Source of the DNA: an uncultured Prevotella sp.
GTDB taxonomy: Bacteria; Bacteroidota; Bacteroidia; Bacteroidales; Bacteroidaceae
Direction of reading: 5' to 3'
Assembly: GCA_900551055.1 (NCBI GenBank)
Contig: URUK01000009.1
Coordinates: 1-64,000, forward strand
Length of the DNA: 64,000 bases
Part shown: positions 1 to 7,588 of the stretch, piece by piece
Position numbering within the stretch: position 1 is the stretch's first letter
Layout of the letters: each line of letters starts with the position of its first letter
Made by a program: the position numbers and the translations under genes
The notes under the pieces: model-generated
Told to the model about the DNA's origin: nothing
Databases searched by the model: none
Seen by the model: only the letters and a program-made list of their open reading frames with translations

Positions 1-80
1 TCCCAGCGAACGACAGTGAGCGATAACTCCTTTTAACTCCCTTAACTCCTAAAAATAACCCCTTAGCTCCTGAATAAAAT
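1..80. repeat. Word-type repeat arm (AACTCC words)
   Basis: This stretch is made of recurring words such as AACTCCTTTTAACTCC preceded by an AGCGA..GAGCGA segment. The same vocabulary recurs at about 12645-12720, 54085-54185, 56745-56810 and 62255-62310, always between genes. Here it lies just past the stop codon of the YitT gene on the minus strand. The rest of the element, if any, is outside the window. Confidence 0.5.
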
Positions 81-986
81 TCACTTCTTCACCCTCAACG
101 GGTCAAAACCTTCTCCGAATACGCCGTGGCAGAAAGTCTGCGAGACGATGGCTTCGGGGTCGATGATTTTTATTGTAGAGAGGATGCCGTGCGATTCGTA
201 CTTGCGCGCCAGCACGATGAGTATGTCGATGTCATGCTTCGAGTACCAGCCTTTGCCTGGAATGACGGTCACTCCGCGGTGGATTTTGTTGTTAATCATG
301 TCGGCTATCTGCTCGTATTTTTTCGAAATGATGATGAACTGCATTGTCTGGCGCGAGCCGTTAACCACATAGTCGCACACGTAGCTGTATATCAGGGTGA
401 AGGCGATGCCGTAGACAATCGGCTCCATTTCCTTGAAAATGAAGTATGACGACAGTATTATGCAGGTGTCGATGAGCTGGATGGCGCGTCCGAAGTTCAT
501 GTGGAAGTATTTGTTGAACATCGCTATGATGATGTCTGTACCTCCGGTTGAGCCGTTGTGCGAGAAGACAAGGCCGAGGCCGGCGCCGCTAAGCACGCTG
601 CCTATCAGCAAGTGCATGAACTTGTCTTCACCGGCGGTGACGATGGGGTACGCCTCGAACACTGGCTGCAACGCCCCTATCATGGCCGAAAGAATGGTGA
701 CGCCGATGATGGTGCGCACTGTGAACTGCTTGCTCAACGTGCGGTAGGCTATTATTATCATTATGATGTTGATACCCCAGATTGACAGTGCCGGGGGTAT
801 TTTGAAGCCGTAGAACAGCAATGCGGCAATACCCGACGCGCCGCCCATCACTATCTGGTCGGGCAGGATGAACGCCGTATAGCCGAACGAGTACATAAGT
901 ATGCCGAAGCAGATGAAAAACATGTCCTTCACGGCCTGCCTTTTCAGCTTTAGGTGGATGTGTGTGATGTCTGAAATCTTGTTCAT
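81..986 (-). CDS. YitT family membrane protein (DUF2179)
   Basis: Integral membrane protein of unknown substrate. The 301-residue product has five or six hydrophobic segments in residues 20-210, with the family's glycine-rich motifs GGASGIA (48-54) and GSTGGTDI (145-152), followed by a soluble C-terminal DUF2179 domain (about 215-295) containing the typical RGVT and GILSTIKIIDPEA stretches. That architecture and length are normal for the YitT family, which is widespread in Firmicutes and Bacteroidetes; a specific transport activity has not been assigned that I can name. It is transcribed alone, toward the window edge. A -7-like box on the minus strand (TATCTTTG, 1074-1081) lies about 90 bp upstream. 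Family assignment is firm, function unknown. Confidence 0.9.
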   Translation of the reverse strand: MNKISDITHIHLKLKRQAVKDMFFICFGILMYSFGYTAFILPDQIVMGGASGIAALLFYGFKIPPALSIWGINIIMIIIAYRTLSKQFTVRTIIGVTILSAMIGALQPVFEAYPIVTAGEDKFMHLLIGSVLSGAGLGLVFSHNGSTGGTDIIIAMFNKYFHMNFGRAIQLIDTCIILSSYFIFKEMEPIVYGIAFTLIYSYVCDYVVNGSRQTMQFIIISKKYEQIADMINNKIHRGVTVIPGKGWYSKHDIDILIVLARKYESHGILSTIKIIDPEAIVSQTFCHGVFGEGFDPLRVKK

Positions 987-1073
987 AGCATTTAAGGTTT
1001 ATGATGTGTTGACACCGCAATTGGTCGGAAAGGCCTTACGGCTTGCCGTTACCCGAATGCGGATTGTCCCCTG

Positions 1074-1081
1074 CAAAGATA
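1074..1081 (-). promoter_or_regulatory. -7 box upstream of YitT gene
   Basis: Minus-strand TATCTTTG matches the Bacteroidetes -7 consensus TAnnTTTG. No clear -33 box is seen at the expected distance, so this is a moderate call. Confidence 0.45.
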
Positions 1082-1263
1082 GTGAATAAATTATAATGCA
1101 GTAATGCTTGACGTTAAAAATGTTGTCCGAATACGCCTAATCTTTGTCCGCAAGAGTATGGGTGGATGTAAAACGGGGGTAATATGTTATTTCAATCAGC
1201 ACGGACAAAAGTGATGCGTTACGGTTTTCAAGAGCCTCTTTTGTGGCTAAACAACGGCAGGCA

Positions 1264-1412
1264 ATCAAGCCACCTCCCCTCGGGAGGGTTGGGGTGGGTC
1301 GCTTTTCAATTGAGAAAGGAGAATTGAAAATGGATAATTATGATTACTTTTAAGGTTGTCTGCCAGCAAAGCAAATCATAATTGTCAATTCTCCATTTTC
1401 CACTCTCAATTT
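1264..1412 (+). repeat. Module B, copy 1: G-rich head plus MITE-like palindrome
   Basis: The left part holds CCTCCCCTCGGGAGG followed by a G-quadruplex-type run (1282-1298: G3-A-G3-TT-G4-T-G3). Then comes an imperfect palindrome of roughly 36-nt arms (left arm beginning TTGAGAAAGGAGAATTG, right arm ending CTCCATTTTCCACTCTCAA) around a loop of about 28 nt. It joins directly to the four-unit palindrome element at 1413. Near-identical modules are at 48252, 61846 and (reversed) 15988-16136. Confidence 0.8.
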
Positions 1413-1494
1413 AAAAGACAGCAAATTAGAGGGTAAAAGGCCACCTTTTACCCTCTAAAAGGCCACCTTTTACAATGCAAAAGACGGCCTTTTG
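1413..1494 (+). repeat. 4x22 palindrome element, copy 1
   Basis: Four 16-nt units start at 1413, 1435, 1457 and 1479, an exact 22-nt pitch. Unit 1 is AAAAGACAGCAAATTA, units 2 and 3 are AAAAGGCCACCTTTTA, unit 4 is AAAAGACGGCCTTTTG. The 3' flank (about 1495-1535, with CTGATAATCA and GTTACAGACC) resembles the flanks after the copies at 43033 and 48400. Confidence 0.9.
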
Positions 1495-1667
1495 CAACGC
1501 TCCTGATAATCAATGGGTTACAGACCGGCGGCCGGTGCCGTTACAAGGGCGCAGGTTTTGGCGGTTGACGGTACATTTTGCATGTTTCAGAAATCAGGAA
1601 ATGAAATGGCTGTATACCGGTTAACCATTTTTTACTCGCAACGTTTCACCGTTTCAATAATTATGGC

Positions 1668-1675
1668 TATTTTTG
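1668..1675 (+). promoter_or_regulatory. -7 box upstream of the ATPase gene
   Basis: TATTTTTG followed by C fits the TAnnTTTG consensus, about 100 bp before the chosen ATG at 1772. No convincing -33 box at the usual spacing. Confidence 0.4.
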
Positions 1676-1771
1676 CATAAGGCAAGCCGCGCCCGGCAAT
1701 CTGACGGCAAGTCTCCGCCGCCCACGCCTGCATTGCCTTTGCAAAGACCTTACACCTTAAACTTATGTGGT

Positions 1772-2593
1772 ATGCAAAAGTACGCTGATTATATAGAAAG
1801 TGTCGAGATAGAGTCGCTCTGGAGCGGACGAAGACACGTGACATGGAGCCTTGACCGCAAGGTCAACATTCTTAGCGGAACCAACGGCATGGGGAAAAGC
1901 ACAATCATAAACAAGCTCGTGCGCAGCATAGGACCGCAGGGAGACATCGTAAACCATGTGATGAAGGGTGTGCACATGAAGGTAAGTCCGGAAGGAGCCA
2001 CGCACATAAGGTACGACCTGATACGCTCGTTCGACCGTCCGCTAATACATTCCGAGCTTGTAACCGACATAGGGATGAACCTTGTGACCGAACTCGACCT
2101 GCAGCTGTTCAAGCTTCAGAGAAAATACCTTGACTACCAGGTGAACATCGGCAACCGCATCATAGCCATACTGCAGGCCGGCGGGAATGACGCGGCGGAG
2201 CGCGCGCAGGCCGTTTCGGAACCTAAGCGCATGTTCCAGGACATGATAGACGACCTCTTCTCGGACACGGGGAAGACCATCATACGCAACGAGAACGAAA
2301 TACGCTTCTCGCAAATCGGCGAAACGCTTTATCCCTACCAGCTGTCGAGCGGAGAGAAACAGATACTCGTGATACTGCTTACGGTGCTTGTCGAGGACAA
2401 CCAGCCATACGTACTGTTCATGGACGAGCCGGAAGTCAGCCTGCACATAGAGTGGCAGAAACGCCTGATAAGCCTGATTGTGCAGCTCAACCCCAATGTG
2501 CAGGTTATCCTTGCGACCCACTCGCCGGCCGTGGTCATGAACGGATGGCTCGACAGGATAACCGAGGTGAGCGACATAACTGACAACATTTGA
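1772..2593 (+). CDS. AAA family ATPase (AriA-like, AAA_21/OLD-type)
   Basis: Predicted ABC/SMC-type ATPase of 273 residues. Walker A is GTNGMGKST (36-44), the signature is LSSGEKQ (191-197), Walker B is VLFMDEP (214-220) and the H-loop is ATH (248-250). There is no membrane segment and only a short central insertion. An upstream TTG at 1673 would add 33 residues of low-complexity sequence; the ATG at 1772 directly precedes conserved sequence and is preferred. The next gene, 28 bp downstream on the same strand, encodes a DUF4435 protein with TOPRIM-like acidic residues. An ATPase plus DUF4435 pair is the composition of PARIS anti-phage systems (AriA/AriB). Whether this chromosomal pair is a defence system or a housekeeping relative cannot be decided from sequence alone. 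Confidence 0.85.
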   Translation: MQKYADYIESVEIESLWSGRRHVTWSLDRKVNILSGTNGMGKSTIINKLVRSIGPQGDIVNHVMKGVHMKVSPEGATHIRYDLIRSFDRPLIHSELVTDIGMNLVTELDLQLFKLQRKYLDYQVNIGNRIIAILQAGGNDAAERAQAVSEPKRMFQDMIDDLFSDTGKTIIRNENEIRFSQIGETLYPYQLSSGEKQILVILLTVLVEDNQPYVLFMDEPEVSLHIEWQKRLISLIVQLNPNVQVILATHSPAVVMNGWLDRITEVSDITDNI

Positions 2594-2621
2594 ATGAAAA
2601 GTAGCGGACGGAGGGCAAGGC

Positions 2622-3620
2622 ATGGGAAAACGACTGACCGACAATGTCAACTCAAGCTACTTCGCGGCTGCCAACAGCCTTAGGCCGAAGAACGCCCGGC
2701 GGAGGATTGCCGCCTACGTAGAAAGCTACGACGACATACTTTTCTGGCGCACACTGCTCTCGCTCTACGAGGACGAAACGCGCTATTTCGAAGTCATGTT
2801 GCCGTCGCACAGGACGCTGGAGCGCGGCAAGCGCTCCGCCCTTATGAGCCTGCTCTACGGCAAGACGGGCGCGGACATGCTCGCATGCGTCGACGCCGAC
2901 TATGATTATCTCATGCAGGGAGCTTCGGAAACGTCGCATGAAATCATCTCAAATCCTGCCATACTGCATACTTACGCTTATTCGATAGAAAACCTGCAGT
3001 GCTACGCGCCGTCGCTGCACAACGTCTGCGTGATGGTGACCTTAAACGACCACAACATCTTCGACCTGCACGCTTTCCTGTCACAGTTCAGTAAAATCAT
3101 CTTCCCCCTGTTCGTGTGGTCCATCTGGCACTACCGTAACGGCATCTACGGGCAGTTCACCATAAGCGACTTCAACCGCACGATAGAGCTTGGCGGCTTC
3201 AACATAAACCGGCCGCAGGATGCCATCGACAACCTGAGAGCAAAGGTGACGCGCAAAGTAAACCACCTAAACCGCCATCATCCGGAGGCGAAACAAAGCT
3301 ACATGGAACTGTCGCAAGAGCTTGTGCGGCTCGGAGTTGAGCCTGAACAGACATACCTGTACATACAGGGACACCACCTTTTCGACAAGATTGTGATGCC
3401 GGTGATGAACAAGGTTTGCGGCATGCTGATACGCGAACGCGAGGCCGAGATACGCCGGCAGGCCGTACATTCCACGCAGATGTACAACGAGTTATCGTGC
3501 TATGCACACTCAACCCAGGACATATCCCAGATGTTAAAGAAGAACACCGGCTACATGGTGTCGCCGCAGTTCATGCAGATGCGCAGCGATGTGGAAAAGT
3601 TTTTGGGAATTAAGAATTAA
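2622..3620 (+). CDS. DUF4435 TOPRIM-like protein (AriB-like)
   Basis: The 332-residue protein begins with a segment like the TOPRIM fold: acidic motif YVESYDD (E34, D37, D38) and, after a predicted beta-alpha region, CVDADYD with D91, D93 and D95. These match the E and DxD positions used for metal binding in TOPRIM nucleases and in AriB of PARIS. The C-terminal half is helical and without a recognised motif. It is preceded by a good ribosome-binding site (GGAGGG, about 10 bp before ATG) and follows the ATPase gene by 28 bp, so the two are almost surely cotranscribed. The last residues (IKN, stop) are encoded by the first words of an intergenic inverted repeat. Nuclease activity is inference. 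Confidence 0.8.
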   Translation: MGKRLTDNVNSSYFAAANSLRPKNARRRIAAYVESYDDILFWRTLLSLYEDETRYFEVMLPSHRTLERGKRSALMSLLYGKTGADMLACVDADYDYLMQGASETSHEIISNPAILHTYAYSIENLQCYAPSLHNVCVMVTLNDHNIFDLHAFLSQFSKIIFPLFVWSIWHYRNGIYGQFTISDFNRTIELGGFNINRPQDAIDNLRAKVTRKVNHLNRHHPEAKQSYMELSQELVRLGVEPEQTYLYIQGHHLFDKIVMPVMNKVCGMLIREREAEIRRQAVHSTQMYNELSCYAHSTQDISQMLKKNTGYMVSPQFMQMRSDVEKFLGIKN

Positions 3621-3722
3621 GAGCTGGGAAATTAAGAGTTAAGAATTAAGAATTAAGAAAATATCCGTTTCCATTTGGATAAAGGTATTTTTCTTAATTC
3701 TTAACTCTTAATTCTTAATTAA
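3607..3722. repeat. Inverted word repeat (TTAAGAAT words) between convergent genes
   Basis: Tandem words of the type TTAAGAGTTAAGAATTAAG occupy the left arm and their complement (CTTAATTCTTAACTCTTAAT) the right arm, around a short loop. It lies between the convergent DUF4435 and manA genes, so it could terminate transcription both ways. The same vocabulary forms a perfect palindrome at 53431-53532. Confidence 0.8.
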
Positions 3723-3723
3723 C

Positions 3724-4689
3724 TTACACGTATGTTTCAAGGAATTTAAGGCTTCCGCTTACATTTATCGTTTTTGTTGTTGCCGGAACAAGCAACGTTT
3801 CGCCGCCGCGCAGGGTTAAGGTGTTGCCCTCGTTGTCAGTCAGGCTGGCCTCACCTTTCAATCCGATAAGGATGACGAAGCTGTCAAGCTCGCTGTAGTC
3901 GAGCGTCATTGGCTCGTCAAGGTCATACACGGCAGTGTTGAAGTAAGGACTGCGTACAAGCGATACGCCCTCGTTTTTCTTCCCAACATATTCCGTCCTG
4001 TAGTCAGGCAGCACGCTATAGTCGATGCATTCCGCCGCTTTTTCAGTGTGCAGCTCGCGCAGGTTGCCGTCCTTGTCGCGACGGTTGAAGTCGAATATGC
4101 GGTATGTCGCGTCCGAGGTCTGCTGTATCTCCGCAAGGAAACAGCCCTTGCCTATGCTGTGGATGCGCCCGGCCGGAATGAAAAAACAGTCGTCGGCCTT
4201 AACCGGATACTCAGCTATTGCGTCGCAGATTGTGCCATCGGCCACCATTGCCTTGTATTCTTTAGGCGTTATCCGGTTCTTCATGCCGCAGCGCAGGCTC
4301 GCGTCCGCGTCTGAATCCATTATGTACCACATCTCCGTCTTGCCGTTCTTGAGGCCGTATTTTTGGGCTTTCTCGTCGTCGGGATGCACTTGGATGGACA
4401 GGTCTTGCTTTGCATCGATGAACTTGATGAGCAACGGAAACGTGTCGCCGAAACGTTTGTAGTTGTCTGTTCCGACAAGTTTCTCTTTCAATTCGGCTAC
4501 TATTTCAGGCAGTTTCCGCCCTTCATATTCGCCGTTTGCAGCAATGCTTTCGCTGCCGGTGACGCCGGACAGTTCCCAGCTTTCGCCTATTTGTTCGCCA
4601 TCGTGGCCGTCAACGCCTTTGAATTTTACGATTTTTCCCCCTCCCCAAAGGGTCTGTTTAAGAATTGGTTTGAACTTGATTGGTTCCAT
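3724..4689 (-). CDS. manA: Mannose-6-phosphate isomerase, class I (cupin)
   Basis: Interconverts mannose 6-phosphate and fructose 6-phosphate in the cytoplasm. The 321-residue product is of the short bacterial type. Metal-site residues can be seen: QVHPDD (100-105, H102), E119 in EMWYI and H177 in GRIHSIG. The C-terminal cupin half is complete. The reading frame extends 15 codons upstream, but the ATG at 4689 starts the conserved EPIKFKPILKQTLWGG segment and is preferred. It follows trkH by 50 bp and is the last gene of a dxs-trkA-trkH-manA run on the minus strand. Nothing appears missing. Confidence 0.93.
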   Translation of the reverse strand: MEPIKFKPILKQTLWGGGKIVKFKGVDGHDGEQIGESWELSGVTGSESIAANGEYEGRKLPEIVAELKEKLVGTDNYKRFGDTFPLLIKFIDAKQDLSIQVHPDDEKAQKYGLKNGKTEMWYIMDSDADASLRCGMKNRITPKEYKAMVADGTICDAIAEYPVKADDCFFIPAGRIHSIGKGCFLAEIQQTSDATYRIFDFNRRDKDGNLRELHTEKAAECIDYSVLPDYRTEYVGKKNEGVSLVRSPYFNTAVYDLDEPMTLDYSELDSFVILIGLKGEASLTDNEGNTLTLRGGETLLVPATTKTINVSGSLKFLETYV

Positions 4690-4739
4690 GATGTTGATTT
4701 TTTTGTTTTTATAAGGCTGTATGTCAATATGCAACAGGT

Positions 4740-6197
4740 TCAGTTTTCTTTCCAGAATGACGGCGTGAAGAGGACAAGGACGCTGAAAAATTCAAGACGT
4801 CCCATAAGCATCAGTGCCGAACATATCCACTTTCCAAGCTCCGGCAGGCTGCTCCACGACATCGTGGGGCCTATGTCCGCTCCCAATGCCGGCCCCACAT
4901 TGCTCGCGCTGCTGATGGCTATGGTGATGGCATTGGTACTTTCTATGCCCATAAGCTGGAAGCAAAAGAATGCCGCAAGGCATGATATTCCGTACAAGGC
5001 GAGGAACACCAGCAGGGTGGACTGCGCCTGGTGGGGAATTATCGAGTTGTTAAGTTTTACAGGAATTACGGCCCTTGGATGGAGCAGGTGCTTGAACTCG
5101 TTGCGTATCACACGCACAAGCATTGCACCGCGGACACACTTTATACCGCCGCTTGTACTTCCGGCACACGAGCCGAACACCATGCACACAGTCAAAACCA
5201 CCCACGTAAGGTGAGGCCACAGCCCCGCATCGGTATTGAAAAGGCCGGTGGTCGATATGAAAGAGCTTACCTGGAACAGCGCGTAGCGGAACGAGTCTGC
5301 CACCGATATGCCGCTCCTCGTAATCAGCATATACGTTATGAACAGTGTGCTTGCTGATATTACGCCGATGTAGAAACGCAGTTCTGCATCCTTTACGAAA
5401 TCCTTTATCTTGCCCTTAAGTATGAGGAGGTAAAGCAGGGAGAAGTTGACGCCGGAGAGAATCATGAATATTGCGGCTGTATAGTCTATCGCGGCGGAGT
5501 CGAAGAAAGCCATGCTCGCATTATGGGTAGAGAACCCTCCCGTGGCGGCTATCGACATGGAGTAGTTTATACTGTCAAAGAAGCCCATGCCGAAAAGCCA
5601 GAAACAAGTGGCGCATGATGCCGTGATGAGCAGGTAAATGCCCCATATCCACTTGGCCGTGGTACTAAGTCTCGGGTGCATCTTGCTCTTTATAGGGCCT
5701 GTGGCCTCTGCCGAGAACACCTTGACGTTACCTCCCACGAGCGACGGCAGTATGGCTATGGTGAAGAACATGATGCCCAAACCGCCTATCCAGTGCGTCA
5801 ATGAACGCCAGAACAGCAGTCCGTGTGGCAGCGCCTCGACATCGTCTATTATGGTTGCGCCCGTTGTCGTGAAGCCAGACATTGTCTCGAAGAAGGCATC
5901 GGTGTAGCTTGTAAGGTAGCCGCTGATGACGAACGGCAGCGCTCCAAGCGCACTGAACACCACCCATACGAGCGTAACCAAGAGGTAAGCCTCCCTCCTT
6001 CCCATGCTGTTTTCTGCCTTGTAGCCCTTGTATTTCAGCCAAATTGCAGCCAATGTCGTCACCGCAATGGTGATGAGAAACGCCGGAATGTCGTCCTCGC
6101 GATAGTATATCGACACGGCAAGGCACGCCACCATCATGATTGCCTCTATGAAAAGCAGAGAGCCTATGACCTTATAGACTAACTTGAAGTTTATCAT
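4740..6197 (-). CDS. trkH: Potassium uptake protein TrkH
   Basis: Membrane subunit of the Trk/Ktr potassium uptake system. The 485-residue protein is hydrophobic throughout, with the repeated membrane-pore-membrane units of the TrkH/KtrB family; loops such as TTGATI, ATGGFST, TTGLFNT and SNVGPA are the expected positions of the four selectivity-filter segments, each with a conserved glycine. It follows trkA by 9 bp, so channel and gating subunit are coexpressed. Length is normal. The start ATG at 6197 gives a typical cytoplasmic N-terminus followed by the first helix. Confidence 0.95.
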   Translation of the reverse strand: MINFKLVYKVIGSLLFIEAIMMVACLAVSIYYREDDIPAFLITIAVTTLAAIWLKYKGYKAENSMGRREAYLLVTLVWVVFSALGALPFVISGYLTSYTDAFFETMSGFTTTGATIIDDVEALPHGLLFWRSLTHWIGGLGIMFFTIAILPSLVGGNVKVFSAEATGPIKSKMHPRLSTTAKWIWGIYLLITASCATCFWLFGMGFFDSINYSMSIAATGGFSTHNASMAFFDSAAIDYTAAIFMILSGVNFSLLYLLILKGKIKDFVKDAELRFYIGVISASTLFITYMLITRSGISVADSFRYALFQVSSFISTTGLFNTDAGLWPHLTWVVLTVCMVFGSCAGSTSGGIKCVRGAMLVRVIRNEFKHLLHPRAVIPVKLNNSIIPHQAQSTLLVFLALYGISCLAAFFCFQLMGIESTNAITIAISSASNVGPALGADIGPTMSWSSLPELGKWICSALMLMGRLEFFSVLVLFTPSFWKEN

Positions 6198-6206
6198 AAG
6201 AGCCGG

Positions 6207-7550
6207 TTAAATGAAGAACTTTTCAATCTTCGACATGTTGACGTTATGGCAGAACACCACCACAATATCGCCGGCTTCGATTTGCGAGCCTCCCGATACG
6301 AGGTTTCCCTCGCCCCTGCGCACAAGCCCTCCGATGGTACATCCGTGCGGAAGGCCAAGCTCGAACACCTTTTTCTTGGTGACTTTCGAGCCTTCCTGCG
6401 CGGTGAATTCGGCCACATCGGCGTTTGCAGTCATAAGAAACCTGGTGTTTTTCACGTCAGAATCGAGCATCATCTGATATATGTGGCTGGCCGCAATGGC
6501 CTTTTTGTTTATTATGGTACCTATGTCCAGGCTCTCGGCCATCTTCACATAGTCCATGTTTTCAACCATAGCGATGGTCTTGCGCACACCCAGGCGCTTT
6601 GCCGTAAGGCAGGCCAGGATGTTTGTCTCGGCGTTGCCTGTAAGGGCGACGAAGGCCTGTGTGTTCTTCACTCCTTCCTCAATCAGCAACGGTATGTCGC
6701 GTCCGTCGCCGTTGATTACCATCACCCTGTCGGTGTCTATCTCCTCGTTGATTTGCTCGCAGCGGTGTTCATCGGCTTCGATGATTTTCGCTCCCATGTA
6801 TTCGGGTATCATCTTGACCGCCCTGATGGCCGTGTTGCCGCCGCCCATCACCATGACGTTCTTAACGTCAACGTAGTGTTCCTTGCCTACAATCTTCCTT
6901 ATATAAGGTATATAGTTGCGAGTTGTCATGAAGTAGGCCATGTCGTACATCTTGAGCACATCGTCGCCGCGCGGTATTATGGTGTCCTCGCCGCGCTTTA
7001 CGGCTACGATGTGGTATGGCGATTCCGGCTTGCACAGTTCCTTCAGCGGCTCGTTCAGGATTTCACACGTCTCCCTCAGCTTTATGCCGAGCATAACCAG
7101 CGCGCCGTTGTGCACGTCCCAGCGTTGCCTCACCCAGCTCATCTTCAGGCCGTTTACGATATCCTGTGCCGCAAGGTTTTCGGGATATATCAGCGAGTCG
7201 ATGCCGATTTTGGCAAAAAAGTCCTTCAGTTCCGGGTTCAGGAACTCGTAGTTGTTCACTTTGGCCACGGTTCTTTTCGCCCCGAGGCCCTTTGCAAGAA
7301 TGCAGCTGTTCATGTTCATGTTCTCGTCGGGCGTAACGCCGATATACAGGTCGGCATTGCCGGTACCTGCATTCTTGAGCGCCTGTATGCTCGACGGCGA
7401 CGCATGTACGGTCATCAGGTCATAATCACTGCTGATGCCGGCCAGCCTTTCTTCGTCTTCGTCAATCAGAACTATGTCCTGATCGTTGCGCGACAGCAGT
7501 TTTGCCAAGTGCGTTCCTATTGCAAAAGCTCCTGCTATGATTATTTTCAT
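6207..7550 (-). CDS. trkA: Trk potassium transport NAD-binding subunit TrkA
   Basis: Cytoplasmic regulatory subunit that binds nucleotide and gates TrkH. The 447-residue protein is two RCK modules: RCK_N (1-120) plus RCK_C, then a second RCK_N (about 225-345) with the intact glycine motif GGGNTA, plus RCK_C. In the first Rossmann motif the usual second glycine is replaced (GAFAIG in place of GxGxxG), so nucleotide binding there may differ; I believe similar variants occur in Bacteroidetes TrkA but could not check. The gene lies between dxs and trkH with short spacers (38 and 9 bp). Confidence 0.94.
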   Translation of the reverse strand: MKIIIAGAFAIGTHLAKLLSRNDQDIVLIDEDEERLAGISSDYDLMTVHASPSSIQALKNAGTGNADLYIGVTPDENMNMNSCILAKGLGAKRTVAKVNNYEFLNPELKDFFAKIGIDSLIYPENLAAQDIVNGLKMSWVRQRWDVHNGALVMLGIKLRETCEILNEPLKELCKPESPYHIVAVKRGEDTIIPRGDDVLKMYDMAYFMTTRNYIPYIRKIVGKEHYVDVKNVMVMGGGNTAIRAVKMIPEYMGAKIIEADEHRCEQINEEIDTDRVMVINGDGRDIPLLIEEGVKNTQAFVALTGNAETNILACLTAKRLGVRKTIAMVENMDYVKMAESLDIGTIINKKAIAASHIYQMMLDSDVKNTRFLMTANADVAEFTAQEGSKVTKKKVFELGLPHGCTIGGLVRRGEGNLVSGGSQIEAGDIVVVFCHNVNMSKIEKFFI

Positions 7551-7588
7551 GTCGTTTCTTGTTGTATCCCTATTGTTTGGAAAGAAGT

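Larger units (their letters stand above)
987..1771. other. Intergenic region, repeats only
   Basis: Apart from the YitT promoter box, the module B / 4x22 composite (1264-1494) and a promoter-like box at 1668-1675, I see no gene or RNA in this 785-bp divergent gap. Confidence 0.6.

Noticed and set aside
1413..1494. Regularly spaced repeats resembling a mini CRISPR array
   Set aside because: Units are only 16 nt with 6-nt spacers, always four units, and no cas genes are present.
4363..5214. 283-codon open frame on the plus strand
   Set aside because: Antisense across manA and trkH; no family features.
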